In this document: one piece after another, positions 8,706 to 15,518 of the stretch | Position numbering within the stretch: position 1 is the first letter of the stretch | Layout: every line of letters starts with the position of its first letter | Assembly: GCA_946405805.1 (NCBI GenBank) | Contig: CAMJIL010000002.1 | Location: 1-64,000 of the forward strand | Origin: an uncultured Prevotellaceae bacterium | Lineage (GTDB): Bacteria; Bacteroidota; Bacteroidia; Bacteroidales; Bacteroidaceae | Length of the DNA stretch: 64,000 nucleotides | Direction of reading: 5' to 3' | Position numbers and translations under genes: made by a program | The notes under the pieces: generated by a model | Database searches by the model: none | What the model saw: the letters and a program-made list of their open reading frames with translations, nothing else | What the model was told of the DNA's origin: nothing

Positions 8706-8755
8706 CTAGGAGAACCCAGGAAAACCTAGGCATGCCTAGGAAAGCCTAGAAAAAA
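8706..8755. repeat. 10-bp tandem array (CCTAGG core)
   Basis: CCTAGGAGAA, CCCAGGAAAA, CCTAGGCATG, CCTAGGAAAG and CCTAGAAAAA follow in exact 10-bp register directly after the stop codon of the BtuG-like gene. CCTAGGCATGCCTAGG at 8726-8741 is a perfect 16-bp palindrome. It differs in period and sequence from the 7-bp arrays. Confidence 0.85.
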
Positions 8756-8779
8756 TAATTTTAAATAAAAAAAAAGACT

Positions 8780-10333
8780 ATGAAGAAAATCTACTTATCA
8801 TTACTTTTTGCAGCCGCCAGTGTTGTGGCTGCCAATGCACAGGTTGCAACGTTTGAAGACATCGTAATCGGCGAAGAAGGCCACATGAGCGTTTCTACAG
8901 AAGATGACGATGACCGTACAGAATTCACCAGCGGCAGCTACACCTTCGCTACCGGCTGTATGCACGACTGGGACTATTGGTACTGGTTCGGTTATGCCAA
9001 CCAGAAGGAAACAACCTACACCACCCTCGATGACCAGTGGAGAAACATCGTTGGCGGCGGCTACAACGGTTCTGCAAATTATGGCGTAGCTTATGCTGCT
9101 GCCTTCAACGGTCCTTGCTATGTTACCGTTCCCGGTGACGAGGGCGCAACAGTGCCTGGTTTCTACATCACCAACTCTGCATACGCTTACACCTCTATGC
9201 TCAACGGTGACGGATATGCAAAGAAGTTCGGATTGGGCGACTGGTTCAAGCTCACCATCACCGGCTATGCTGGCGATGAGGTGACAGGTACAAAGGAATA
9301 CTACCTTGCCGACCTTCGCGATGCTGCAAAGGCATACATCATCAACGACTGGCGCTATGTTGACCTCAGCGGCCTGGGTAAGGTAACGAAGATTGGCTTT
9401 GAGCTTTCAAGCACTGATGGTGAAGATGCTTGGAGTATGAAAACCCCTGCATACTTCTGCTTCGATGACTTCGGCGCTACAGGCACGGAGATTCTGCCAG
9501 AGAAGAACATCAACTTCGCTGCCACCTTCGAGGACATCACCGTTGAGGGCACAGAGTCTTTCTTTGCCGACAAGACACAGGTCGGTGTGAACCCGTGGAA
9601 TTCTGTTGACTACACTCTCGACACCTATTACTCTAATTCATGGGGAAGCGACTACTTTGCCGACTACGTAGTAAGCAACTGCACTGCTACCGACGGCACA
9701 AGTTATGACAAGCCTTACCAGTCAACAGCCGGCGGTGCAAAGAACGGCAACAACTATGCTGTCTTCTTCGCTGACTACTACAATACTGTTGACGGTTCTA
9801 TCTATCTCGCTGCTCCAAGCAGGGTTTCAGGTTTCTGGGTTTGTAACACCACATACGTAGCATACGGCATCAAGAACTGGGACGGCATGAGCAGTGACAA
9901 TAAGCCATTCGGTCAGGATGACTACTTCAAACTCTTCATCACCGGCTATGACATCAATGGTGAAGAGACAGGCACAGTAGAGCAGATGCTCATCGACTGC
10001 ACCGATGCCAAGGAGTGGCACTACATCAAGGACTGGCGCTGGGTTGACCTCACATCTCTCGGCAACAACGTGATGTATGTGAAGTTCACGTTCGACGGTA
10101 CAAAGAAGAACGACTGGGGTCTCACCACTCCTACATACTTCTGCATCGACGACTTCGGCGGCGACGCTCCTGCGAAGAATACTCCATACGAAGTTATCGA
10201 ACAGCCTACTGCCATCACTAATGTAGCAGCCGAGAAGAGCAACAACGCTGTACGCAAGTTCTTCAAGGGCGGACGTCTCGTCATCGCCAAGGACGGCAAG
10301 CTCTTCAATGCCAGCGGAGCAGAGGTGAAATAA
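8780..10333 (+). CDS. Exported protein with two DUF4465 domains (BtuH-like)
   Basis: A 517-residue exported protein with signal peptide MKKIYLSLLFAAASVVAANAQ and no lipobox. Residues 22-230 and 245-465 are two copies of the same domain: each opens with ATFEDI, has a central G.NYAV/GVAYA strand region, G.GDWFKL/GQDDYFKLFITGY, DWRYVDLS/DWRWVDLTSLG, and closes with TPAYFCFDDFG/TPTYFCIDDFG. This is DUF4465, the domain that from memory defines BtuH-type B12-binding proteins; its place between btuG and btuF agrees. The last 28 residues (AVRKFFKGGRLVIAKDG...) form a sorting-like tail of a kind common on exported Prevotella proteins. Whether both domains bind corrinoid is not known. Confidence 0.78.
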   Translation: MKKIYLSLLFAAASVVAANAQVATFEDIVIGEEGHMSVSTEDDDDRTEFTSGSYTFATGCMHDWDYWYWFGYANQKETTYTTLDDQWRNIVGGGYNGSANYGVAYAAAFNGPCYVTVPGDEGATVPGFYITNSAYAYTSMLNGDGYAKKFGLGDWFKLTITGYAGDEVTGTKEYYLADLRDAAKAYIINDWRYVDLSGLGKVTKIGFELSSTDGEDAWSMKTPAYFCFDDFGATGTEILPEKNINFAATFEDITVEGTESFFADKTQVGVNPWNSVDYTLDTYYSNSWGSDYFADYVVSNCTATDGTSYDKPYQSTAGGAKNGNNYAVFFADYYNTVDGSIYLAAPSRVSGFWVCNTTYVAYGIKNWDGMSSDNKPFGQDDYFKLFITGYDINGEETGTVEQMLIDCTDAKEWHYIKDWRWVDLTSLGNNVMYVKFTFDGTKKNDWGLTTPTYFCIDDFGGDAPAKNTPYEVIEQPTAITNVAAEKSNNAVRKFFKGGRLVIAKDGKLFNASGAEVK

Positions 10334-10366
10334 GAGACCCTCCCCGCCCCTCCCTTAAAGGGCGGG
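10334..10366. repeat. Interspersed GACCCTCCCC-type repeat, copy 2
   Basis: The repeat starts one base after the stop of the DUF4465 gene and lies just before btuF. It shares the block GAGACCCTCCCC and CTCCCTTAAAGGGCGGG with copies 1 and 3. Together with copy 3 it brackets btuF. Confidence 0.8.
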
Positions 10367-10387
10367 TGAGAGATGATAATATTAAGA

Positions 10388-11320
10388 ATGAAAAAGAATT
10401 ATTGTATTGTATTGTATCTTGCGGTGCTGCTATTCCTTGCCTCGTGTAAGGGTGGTGGCACCGCTGCCTTGAATGAGGAGGGCCCCTACTCCCGCGTCAT
10501 CGTCACCACCACCGTCCATACCGCGCTATTTCGCGAACTGGGTGCCGGCGACTGCATCGTTGACACGTGTGAGGTGGATGACGGCAATCCCGATATCGAA
10601 CGCATCATCAGCCACAATCCTGACGCCATATTCCTCTCGCCTTACGAGGGTCAGAACTTCGAGAAGATACGCAAGTTAGGCATTCCCATTGTCGAGATGC
10701 CCGACTACTTGGAGCCTACCCCGCTGGGCAGGGCTGCGTGGATGAAACACTATGGCAAACTGCTCGGCAAGGAGCGCGAAGCTGACAGCCTGTATGCCGT
10801 CGTGGAGAGCGCCTATAATGCCCTGCGCGATTCTGTGCGTCAGCATCTGGCAGGTAGCAAGACTCCCAAACCACGCGTATTCACCGAGATGAAAATCGGT
10901 TCTACATGGTATGTGGCTACGGGACATTCCTACATCGCCACTCTCATTGCCGATGCCGGCGGTGATTATATCTTTAAAGATGTAGAGGGCAAGGGCTCGA
11001 AGCCTTTCAACCCCGAAGTGGTGTTCGATAGGGCACAGGATGCAGACATCTGGATGTTCAAATACGGTGCTTCACGCGACAAGACGCTTGACGAGCTGGC
11101 CGCAGACTGGACCAACAACAGCCATTTCCGTGCCTTCCAACAGGGCATGGTATTCGGATGCAACCTCTCAAAGACACGTTACTTCGAAGAGACACCGTTC
11201 CATCCTGAACTGCTGCTGCGTGATTTTGTAAATATCATTACCCCCGGCACACTAAAAGACACTTCAACGCGTTATTACAAGAGGACCCTCCCCAGTCCTC
11301 CCTTAAAGGGCGGGAGATAA
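10388..11320 (+). CDS. btuF: Cobalamin ABC transporter substrate-binding lipoprotein
   Basis: A 310-residue lipoprotein (lipobox LFLASC, Cys20) with the two-lobed helical-backbone fold of BtuF/FepB binding proteins: N lobe with VIVTTTVHTALFRELG and the HNPDAIFLSPYEGQNFEKI segment, C lobe with GSTWYVATGHSYIATLIADAGG and the RAQDADIWM segment. The ATG at 10388 is chosen over 10373 because it begins directly with the MKKN signal peptide. It presents corrinoid to the BtuC permease encoded 23 bp downstream. An oddity: the final 13 residues (KRTLPSPPLKGGR) are encoded entirely by an interspersed repeat, so the original stop was lost or the tail was added by repeat insertion. Confidence 0.88.
   Translation: MKKNYCIVLYLAVLLFLASCKGGGTAALNEEGPYSRVIVTTTVHTALFRELGAGDCIVDTCEVDDGNPDIERIISHNPDAIFLSPYEGQNFEKIRKLGIPIVEMPDYLEPTPLGRAAWMKHYGKLLGKEREADSLYAVVESAYNALRDSVRQHLAGSKTPKPRVFTEMKIGSTWYVATGHSYIATLIADAGGDYIFKDVEGKGSKPFNPEVVFDRAQDADIWMFKYGASRDKTLDELAADWTNNSHFRAFQQGMVFGCNLSKTRYFEETPFHPELLLRDFVNIITPGTLKDTSTRYYKRTLPSPPLKGGR
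11281..11314. repeat. Interspersed GACCCTCCCC-type repeat, copy 3 (inside btuF)
   Basis: GAGGACCCTCCCCAGTCCTC followed by CCTTAAAGGGCGGG. In frame it encodes RTLPSPPLKGG, the end of the BtuF-like protein, and the stop codon lies 3 bases past the repeat. Confidence 0.8.
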
Positions 11321-11346
11321 GTTATTGGTTATCGTTTTTCGTTATG
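11321..11346. repeat. Short degenerate 7-bp array before btuC
   Basis: Units GTTATTG, GTTATCG, TTTTTCG and TTATG run from just after the btuF stop into the btuC start codon. The register is 7 bp, though the array is short and degenerate. Confidence 0.5.
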
Positions 11347-12330
11347 AAAAAAGCCGTATTATTTCTTCTCTGTTCCCTGTTGCTGCTGTTTGTGGGCAAC
11401 CTGCTTTTCGGTTCGGTGAGCATCCCTGCCGCTGAGGTGTGGACTATCATCACGGGCGGTGAGGCAGAGAAGGAATCGTGGCGTTTCATTATCCTTGAGT
11501 CGCGTCTGCCGCAGGCCATCACGGCCATTCTCTGCGGTGCGTCGCTGGCGGTAAGCGGTCTGTTGCTGCAGACATCCTTCCGCAACCCCTTGGCAGGCCC
11601 TTCTATCCTCGGCATCACAAACGGTGCCTCCCTCGGCGTAGCCATCGTCATGCTCATTGCCGGCGGTACGGTGGCAGGCACAGGCGGCAACATCGCCGTG
11701 GTGCTCGGAGCACTCATCGGTTCCCTATCGGTGATCGTGCTGTTGCTCTTCCTGGCATCGGTGATACATTCCAACATAATGCTTCTCATCGTAGGCATCA
11801 TGGTCAGTTTCCTCGTCTCCTCGATAGTGTCGCTGACGTATATCTTTGCCAATGCCGACAACGTACATGCCTATGTCATGTGGGGCATGGGCAGTTTCTC
11901 TGATGTCACAACTGAACAGCTGCCGTGGTTTGGCAGTGTCTCGCTGTTGGCACTCGTTTTGGCAATAACCCTCATAAAATCCCTCAATGCTTTGCTTCTT
12001 GGTGATGACTATGCCCACAACCTGGGCATCAACATCCACCGCACCCGCTGGATGATACTCCTCTCCACCGGTTTATTGACAGCCATCGCGACAGCATACT
12101 GCGGTCCCGTGGCATTCCTCGGACTCGCAACGCCACACATAGCACGCCTGATGCTCAACACCAGCAACCACCTACAGGTGCTCCCCGTCACCATCCTCAC
12201 GGGCGCCACCATGGCACTGGCCTGCAACCTCATCTGCATCTTACCACCCGTCATGATACCCCTCAACGCCGTAACGCCAATCTTCGGCGTTCCCGTTATT
12301 CTCTACATCATCTTCCGCAAAGCCGAATAG
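11344..12330 (+). CDS. btuC: Cobalamin ABC transporter permease, FecCD/BtuC family
   Basis: A 328-residue polytopic membrane protein with about ten hydrophobic segments. Family motifs are visible: RLPQAITAILCGASLAVSG, LLLQTSFRNPLAGPSILGITNGAS, the cytoplasmic GP.AFLGLATPHIAR loop that contacts the ATPase, and a terminal FGVPVILYIIFRKAE. It forms the inner-membrane channel for corrinoid delivered by BtuF. No ATPase gene follows. The ATPase at 42919-43662 on the same strand is the only FecE/BtuD-type gene in the window and is the likely partner. A period-7 array begins immediately after the stop codon. Confidence 0.9.
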   Translation: MKKAVLFLLCSLLLLFVGNLLFGSVSIPAAEVWTIITGGEAEKESWRFIILESRLPQAITAILCGASLAVSGLLLQTSFRNPLAGPSILGITNGASLGVAIVMLIAGGTVAGTGGNIAVVLGALIGSLSVIVLLLFLASVIHSNIMLLIVGIMVSFLVSSIVSLTYIFANADNVHAYVMWGMGSFSDVTTEQLPWFGSVSLLALVLAITLIKSLNALLLGDDYAHNLGINIHRTRWMILLSTGLLTAIATAYCGPVAFLGLATPHIARLMLNTSNHLQVLPVTILTGATMALACNLICILPPVMIPLNAVTPIFGVPVILYIIFRKAE

Positions 12331-12352
12331 ACCTTAGACCTTTGACTTTTGT
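12331..12352. repeat. 7-bp array after btuC (units ACCTTAG, ACCTTTG, ACTTTTG)
   Basis: Three units in exact 7-bp register start at the base after the TAG stop codon of btuC. Related units recur at 62704-62738 and 63235-63255. Confidence 0.7.
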
Positions 12353-12385
12353 CCCCTTTTCATCACCCAAATTATTTAAAAGGGT

Positions 12386-12498
12386 AAAAAAATGCCCACG
12401 TGAAGCATTATTTTCACGCGGGCGACAATCCATCAATCTTAATACCTATTGAGATCGGGAATTACTTCAATCAAACTGCTAACTGTTGGTGTTTTTCG
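12386..12498 (-). ncRNA. Candidate small RNA (about 110 nt) with own promoter and terminator
   Basis: On the minus strand a TACCTTTG element (12505-12512) is followed after about 75 nt by a strong terminator. GCCCGCGTGAA pairs with TTCACGTGGGC (12394-12423), loop 8 nt, followed by seven T (12392-12386). The stem is fully paired only on the minus strand, where position 398/419 is a G-U wobble; on the plus strand it is an A-C mismatch, so the hairpin is built to work in this direction. No plausible ORF is seen inside. Neighbours on both sides (btuC and the AraC-type gene) are plus-strand, so no annotated gene explains this promoter-terminator pair. Family unknown. Confidence 0.55.
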
Positions 12499-12504
12499 TC
12501 GATG

Positions 12505-12512
12505 CAAAGGTA
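12505..12512 (-). promoter_or_regulatory. Bacteroidetes -7 element of the candidate small RNA
   Basis: TACCTTTG on the minus strand, identical to elements of nagB and the purine operon. The -33 region about 20 bp upstream is weak (TTCG rather than TTTG). Confidence 0.5.
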
Positions 12513-12649
12513 CATATTATTACCCATATCTACGAATTCTTCAGGATGCGGGGCGGAGATTTTTGCAAATTTTGCAAGAATTTTGTAAATTCTGCATAAT
12601 TTTTTGTAAATGCTTCACATCGTTTCGCCGGTTTCTCGCAAATTTGCAG

Positions 12650-12657
12650 TACCTTTG
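12650..12657 (+). promoter_or_regulatory. Promoter -7 element of the AraC-type regulator gene
   Basis: TACCTTTG lies 42 bp before the ATG at 12699. Upstream, 12558-12615 carries A/T-rich blocks (TTTTGCAA, TTTTGTAA, TTTTTTGTAA) spaced by roughly one helical turn, which may bend the DNA. The rest of the 12331-12698 gap holds a short 7-bp array and the candidate small RNA. Confidence 0.55.
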
Positions 12658-12698
12658 CAGCAGTTTTTGAAAATTTCTATTTAGGAAACATATATTAT

Positions 12699-13802
12699 AT
12701 GTACGAACAGGACGGACTACAAGACCATTACTACATGATACTCTATGGTGCAGCAACGATGTTTGCGGCACTTGCGGGTCTCTATCTGCTCTTTAGACAT
12801 CGCAACGCCCTGTCAGACGCCGAACCACCCCTCGCCCTGCGCCGATGGACAGCAGCATTCTTCGCAGCAATAGCAATGAGCCACGTATGGTGGACAGCAA
12901 TAGGCACCGTTGTGTTAAAGAATAATCTGTTCATACGCAATGCCATAAACATAATGCTCGACAGCGTGACACTGGTGCCGCTGATGATGACAGTGCTGCT
13001 GAAAATGCTGCAAGACCGGCGCAGACCATTATGGCCCGTTCCCGCTGCCATACTGCCCGCTGCTGCAGTTACCATATACCTCGGCATCATAGAGCGCAAC
13101 CCCATCTATGAGGACTTTCTCAGAATATACCTGCTCATCACGGCAACGGCATTCATTACATATATGATATATGCCGTAAAGCAATACGGAGAATGGCTGC
13201 ACGACAACTATGCCGACCTGAAACACAAGGAAGTATGGCAGAGCATGCTACTGATGGTTATCATACTGCTGATGTTCTACGGCTACAAGACAAACTTCGG
13301 AGGCTTCCTGTCTGAATACCTCGTACAACTGAACACCATCGTGCTCATAGTCTTCCTGACATGGCGCGTAGAAACACTGCAGCAGCTCGATGAAGAACAG
13401 GAAGAGGAAACCTTTGAAGAACTCACAACCAGCAGCGAACCTGCCAGCAAACTGCCAAACCATATAGGACCACTGCTAAAGAAACACTGCGAAGAATCCC
13501 TTTTGTACCTGCAAAACGACCTGACACTACACAGACTGAGCACAGCAATAGGAACAAACCGCACATACCTGAGCGCCTATTTCCAACAACAAGGCATAAC
13601 GTACAACTCGTACATCAACCGTCTGAGAACAGAACGATTCATGCAATTATATCGCGATTCTATCGACAATAACAAGCCCTTCAGCGTGCAGGAAACAGCA
13701 ATCGAAAGCGGATTTCAAAGCTACCGAACCTTCGCGGCAGCATTTAAAACATCAATGGGAATGACAGCAAGTGAATGGATGGAAAAAGAAAAAGAGACAT
13801 AA
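12699..13802 (+). CDS. Membrane-anchored AraC-family transcriptional regulator
   Basis: A 367-residue protein. Residues about 12-215 contain six or seven hydrophobic helices, residues 220-250 form a very acidic linker (DEEQEEETFEEL), and residues 255-365 are an AraC-type double helix-turn-helix: LHRLSTAIGTNRTYLSAYFQQQ with YNSYINRLR, then ETAIESGFQSYRTFAAAFKTSMGMTASEW. This layout is frequent in Prevotella and Bacteroides and suggests a DNA-binding domain tethered to a membrane sensor. The ligand and targets are unknown. It is monocistronic, with a terminator at 13913-13947, and faces nagB tail to tail. Confidence 0.87.
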   Translation: MYEQDGLQDHYYMILYGAATMFAALAGLYLLFRHRNALSDAEPPLALRRWTAAFFAAIAMSHVWWTAIGTVVLKNNLFIRNAINIMLDSVTLVPLMMTVLLKMLQDRRRPLWPVPAAILPAAAVTIYLGIIERNPIYEDFLRIYLLITATAFITYMIYAVKQYGEWLHDNYADLKHKEVWQSMLLMVIILLMFYGYKTNFGGFLSEYLVQLNTIVLIVFLTWRVETLQQLDEEQEEETFEELTTSSEPASKLPNHIGPLLKKHCEESLLYLQNDLTLHRLSTAIGTNRTYLSAYFQQQGITYNSYINRLRTERFMQLYRDSIDNNKPFSVQETAIESGFQSYRTFAAAFKTSMGMTASEWMEKEKET

Positions 13803-13806
13803 AAAA

Positions 13807-13896
13807 GCATAGCCCCCACCAAAAAAATAGGAAGTTTTATTTATTTTAGCACTTAAACAATTCCTTATAACAAGCTAGGACGGTGGGAAGCTATGC
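13807..13896. ncRNA. Long-range RNA hairpin in a convergent intergenic region
   Basis: GCATAGC (807-813) and CCCACC (815-820) pair with GGTGGG (882-887) and GCTATGC (890-896), giving 13 bp closed across a 61-nt interior that itself contains AGGAA/TTCCT complements. On the minus strand the stem is followed by TTTTTT, so it could end the nagB transcript; on the plus strand it is part of the regulator's 3' UTR. The large ordered interior is unusual for a simple terminator. No promoter of TAnnTTTG type is seen at either edge. Confidence 0.45.
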
Positions 13897-13912
13897 CGAC
13901 TATTTTTCAGAT

Positions 13913-13947
13913 ATGTAGCAGCAAGAAAGCGCTGCTACATTTTTTTT
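13913..13947 (+). terminator. Rho-independent terminator of the AraC-type gene
   Basis: ATGTAGCAGC (913-922) and GCTGCTACAT (931-940) form a 10-bp perfect stem with an 8-nt loop, followed by a run of T to 947 on the plus strand. Confidence 0.88.
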
Positions 13948-13958
13948 ATTTCAGAATA

Positions 13959-14750
13959 TTAGAGATTACCTCTCTCCTTATCTAAGTAATACTTGTAAGT
14001 TGCAACAGAAAGCTCATCACAAGCAGGCTCGTCACATACCACGATAGCATGAGGATGCATCTGTAACATTGACGCTGTCCACATGTGCGAGATATTACCA
14101 TCGATGATGTGCTTCAGCGCACGTGCCTTATGGTGACCGTTACAAACGAGCAGAACCTCTTTGGCAGCCATCACAGTACCGATACCGACAGTAAGAGCCT
14201 GCGTAGGAACCTTGGAGAGGTCGCCGTCAAAGAAACGTGAGTTTGCAATGATAGTGTCTGTTGTAAGAGTCTTCACACGTGTCTTGGAAGAAAGAGAAGA
14301 GCCCGGCTCGTTAAATGCCAGGTGACCGTCAGGACCGACACCACCCATGAAAAGGTCGATGCCACCGGCAGCCTCAATGGCTTTCTCATAATCAGCACAT
14401 TCCTTGGCAAGGTCAGGAGCATTGCCGTCAAGAATATGAACATTCTCCTTCTTTATGTCGATATGTGAGAAGAAATTCTTCCACATAAACGAATGATAAG
14501 ACTCTGGATGATCTTCTGGAATCTTTACATATTCATCCATATTGAAGGTGATGACGTTTGCAAAAGAGATTTCTCCTGCCTCATACTTCTTGATGAGTTC
14601 ATTGTAAAGGCCTAATGGAGATGATCCTGTAGGACATCCTAACTTAAATGGCTTCTCAGGAGTTGGATTAGCCTCTTTGATACGCATGGCAACATAGTCT
14701 GCTGCCCACTTGGACATTCGGTCGTAGTCCGGTTCAATAATTACTCTCAT
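13959..14750 (-). CDS. nagB: Glucosamine-6-phosphate deaminase
   Basis: A 263-residue cytoplasmic enzyme converting glucosamine-6-phosphate to fructose-6-phosphate and ammonia, the last step of amino-sugar catabolism. Motifs are GCPTGSSPLGLY (phosphate loop), FNMDEYVKI with the catalytic Asp, GGVGPDGHLAFNEPGSS with the active-site Asp-His, and the C-terminal SHMWTASMLQMHPHAIVVCD. The ATG at 14750 (MRVIIEPDYDR) matches the family start; 16 further in-frame upstream codons are ignored. A promoter is present at 14860-14867. The gap 14751-14939 holds only the leader and promoter. Confidence 0.95.
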   Translation of the reverse strand: MRVIIEPDYDRMSKWAADYVAMRIKEANPTPEKPFKLGCPTGSSPLGLYNELIKKYEAGEISFANVITFNMDEYVKIPEDHPESYHSFMWKNFFSHIDIKKENVHILDGNAPDLAKECADYEKAIEAAGGIDLFMGGVGPDGHLAFNEPGSSLSSKTRVKTLTTDTIIANSRFFDGDLSKVPTQALTVGIGTVMAAKEVLLVCNGHHKARALKHIIDGNISHMWTASMLQMHPHAIVVCDEPACDELSVATYKYYLDKERGNL

Positions 14751-14859
14751 ACTTTTTTTGTTATTAATAAATTTTATGCCTTCGGGACCTGCTACCAAAA
14801 AAGTATAAACTTCAGGGGTTTCCTTTCGGCGATAATTTCAAATATCACTTTAATTGGCG

Positions 14860-14867
14860 CAAAGGTA
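14860..14867 (-). promoter_or_regulatory. Promoter -7 element of nagB
   Basis: TACCTTTG on the minus strand, giving a predicted 5' leader of about 100 nt before the nagB ATG. No riboswitch is recognised in that leader. Confidence 0.65.
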
Positions 14868-14939
14868 TAAAAAAAATGCCATTCCCGTTAATACCAGTTG
14901 TTAAAAAAACACAAAACAGGTAAAGATAGCCGTTAGAAA

Positions 14940-15518
14940 CTAATTGCGGAAAACAATTTTACCCGTTTTATAGTCCATCGAGTCAATGATAGCAACCGAT
15001 TCCACCTGATAGCCCTTGGCACGAAGGTTTTTTCCGCCATTCTGCTGTCCCTTTTCCACAGCGACAGCCAGTCCAACGACCTCTGCTCCTGCCTGATGTA
15101 CAATATCGACAAGGGCTCCCATGGCCTGTCCGTCGGCAAGGAAGTCATCGACGATAAGCACCTTCTCACCCGCCAACATATAAGGCTTTGAGACAAAGAC
15201 ATTATTATGCTTCTTATGAGTAAAGGAATAGGCCTGCGCAATGTACTTGTCATCAGTACTGTTGGCCGTTTCACCTTTTTTGGCAAACACAATAGGAACA
15301 TCATAAATCTCACCCAACAGAGTGGCAATAGCAATGCCGGAAGCCTCAATGGTAAGAATCTTTGTCACCTCCTTACCCTTGAAACGACGCTTTATTTCGT
15401 ATGCTATCTGACGGATGATATCAATGTCAATCTGGTGATTGAGGAAATTGTCAATTTTCAGGATGTTTCCCTCTTTGATAGTTGCATCAGAGAGAATCTT
15501 TTCTTCAAGGAAATTCAT
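14940..15518 (-). CDS. xpt: Xanthine phosphoribosyltransferase
   Basis: A 192-residue enzyme that joins xanthine to PRPP to give XMP in purine salvage. The PRPP-binding motif VLIVDDFLADGQA is clear, and the N-terminal LKIDNFLNHQIDI and IEASGIAIATLLG segments are typical of Xpt rather than of Apt. Its start overlaps the end of the permease gene by 4 bp, so translation is coupled: porin, permease and Xpt are made in order along one transcript. Confidence 0.93.
   Translation of the reverse strand: MNFLEEKILSDATIKEGNILKIDNFLNHQIDIDIIRQIAYEIKRRFKGKEVTKILTIEASGIAIATLLGEIYDVPIVFAKKGETANSTDDKYIAQAYSFTHKKHNNVFVSKPYMLAGEKVLIVDDFLADGQAMGALVDIVHQAGAEVVGLAVAVEKGQQNGGKNLRAKGYQVESVAIIDSMDYKTGKIVFRN

Noticed and set aside
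12558..12615. A tandem-repeat array before the AraC-type gene
   Set aside because: TTTTGCAA-like blocks recur at roughly 9-11 bp, but spacing and sequence are too irregular; treated as A/T-rich promoter DNA.
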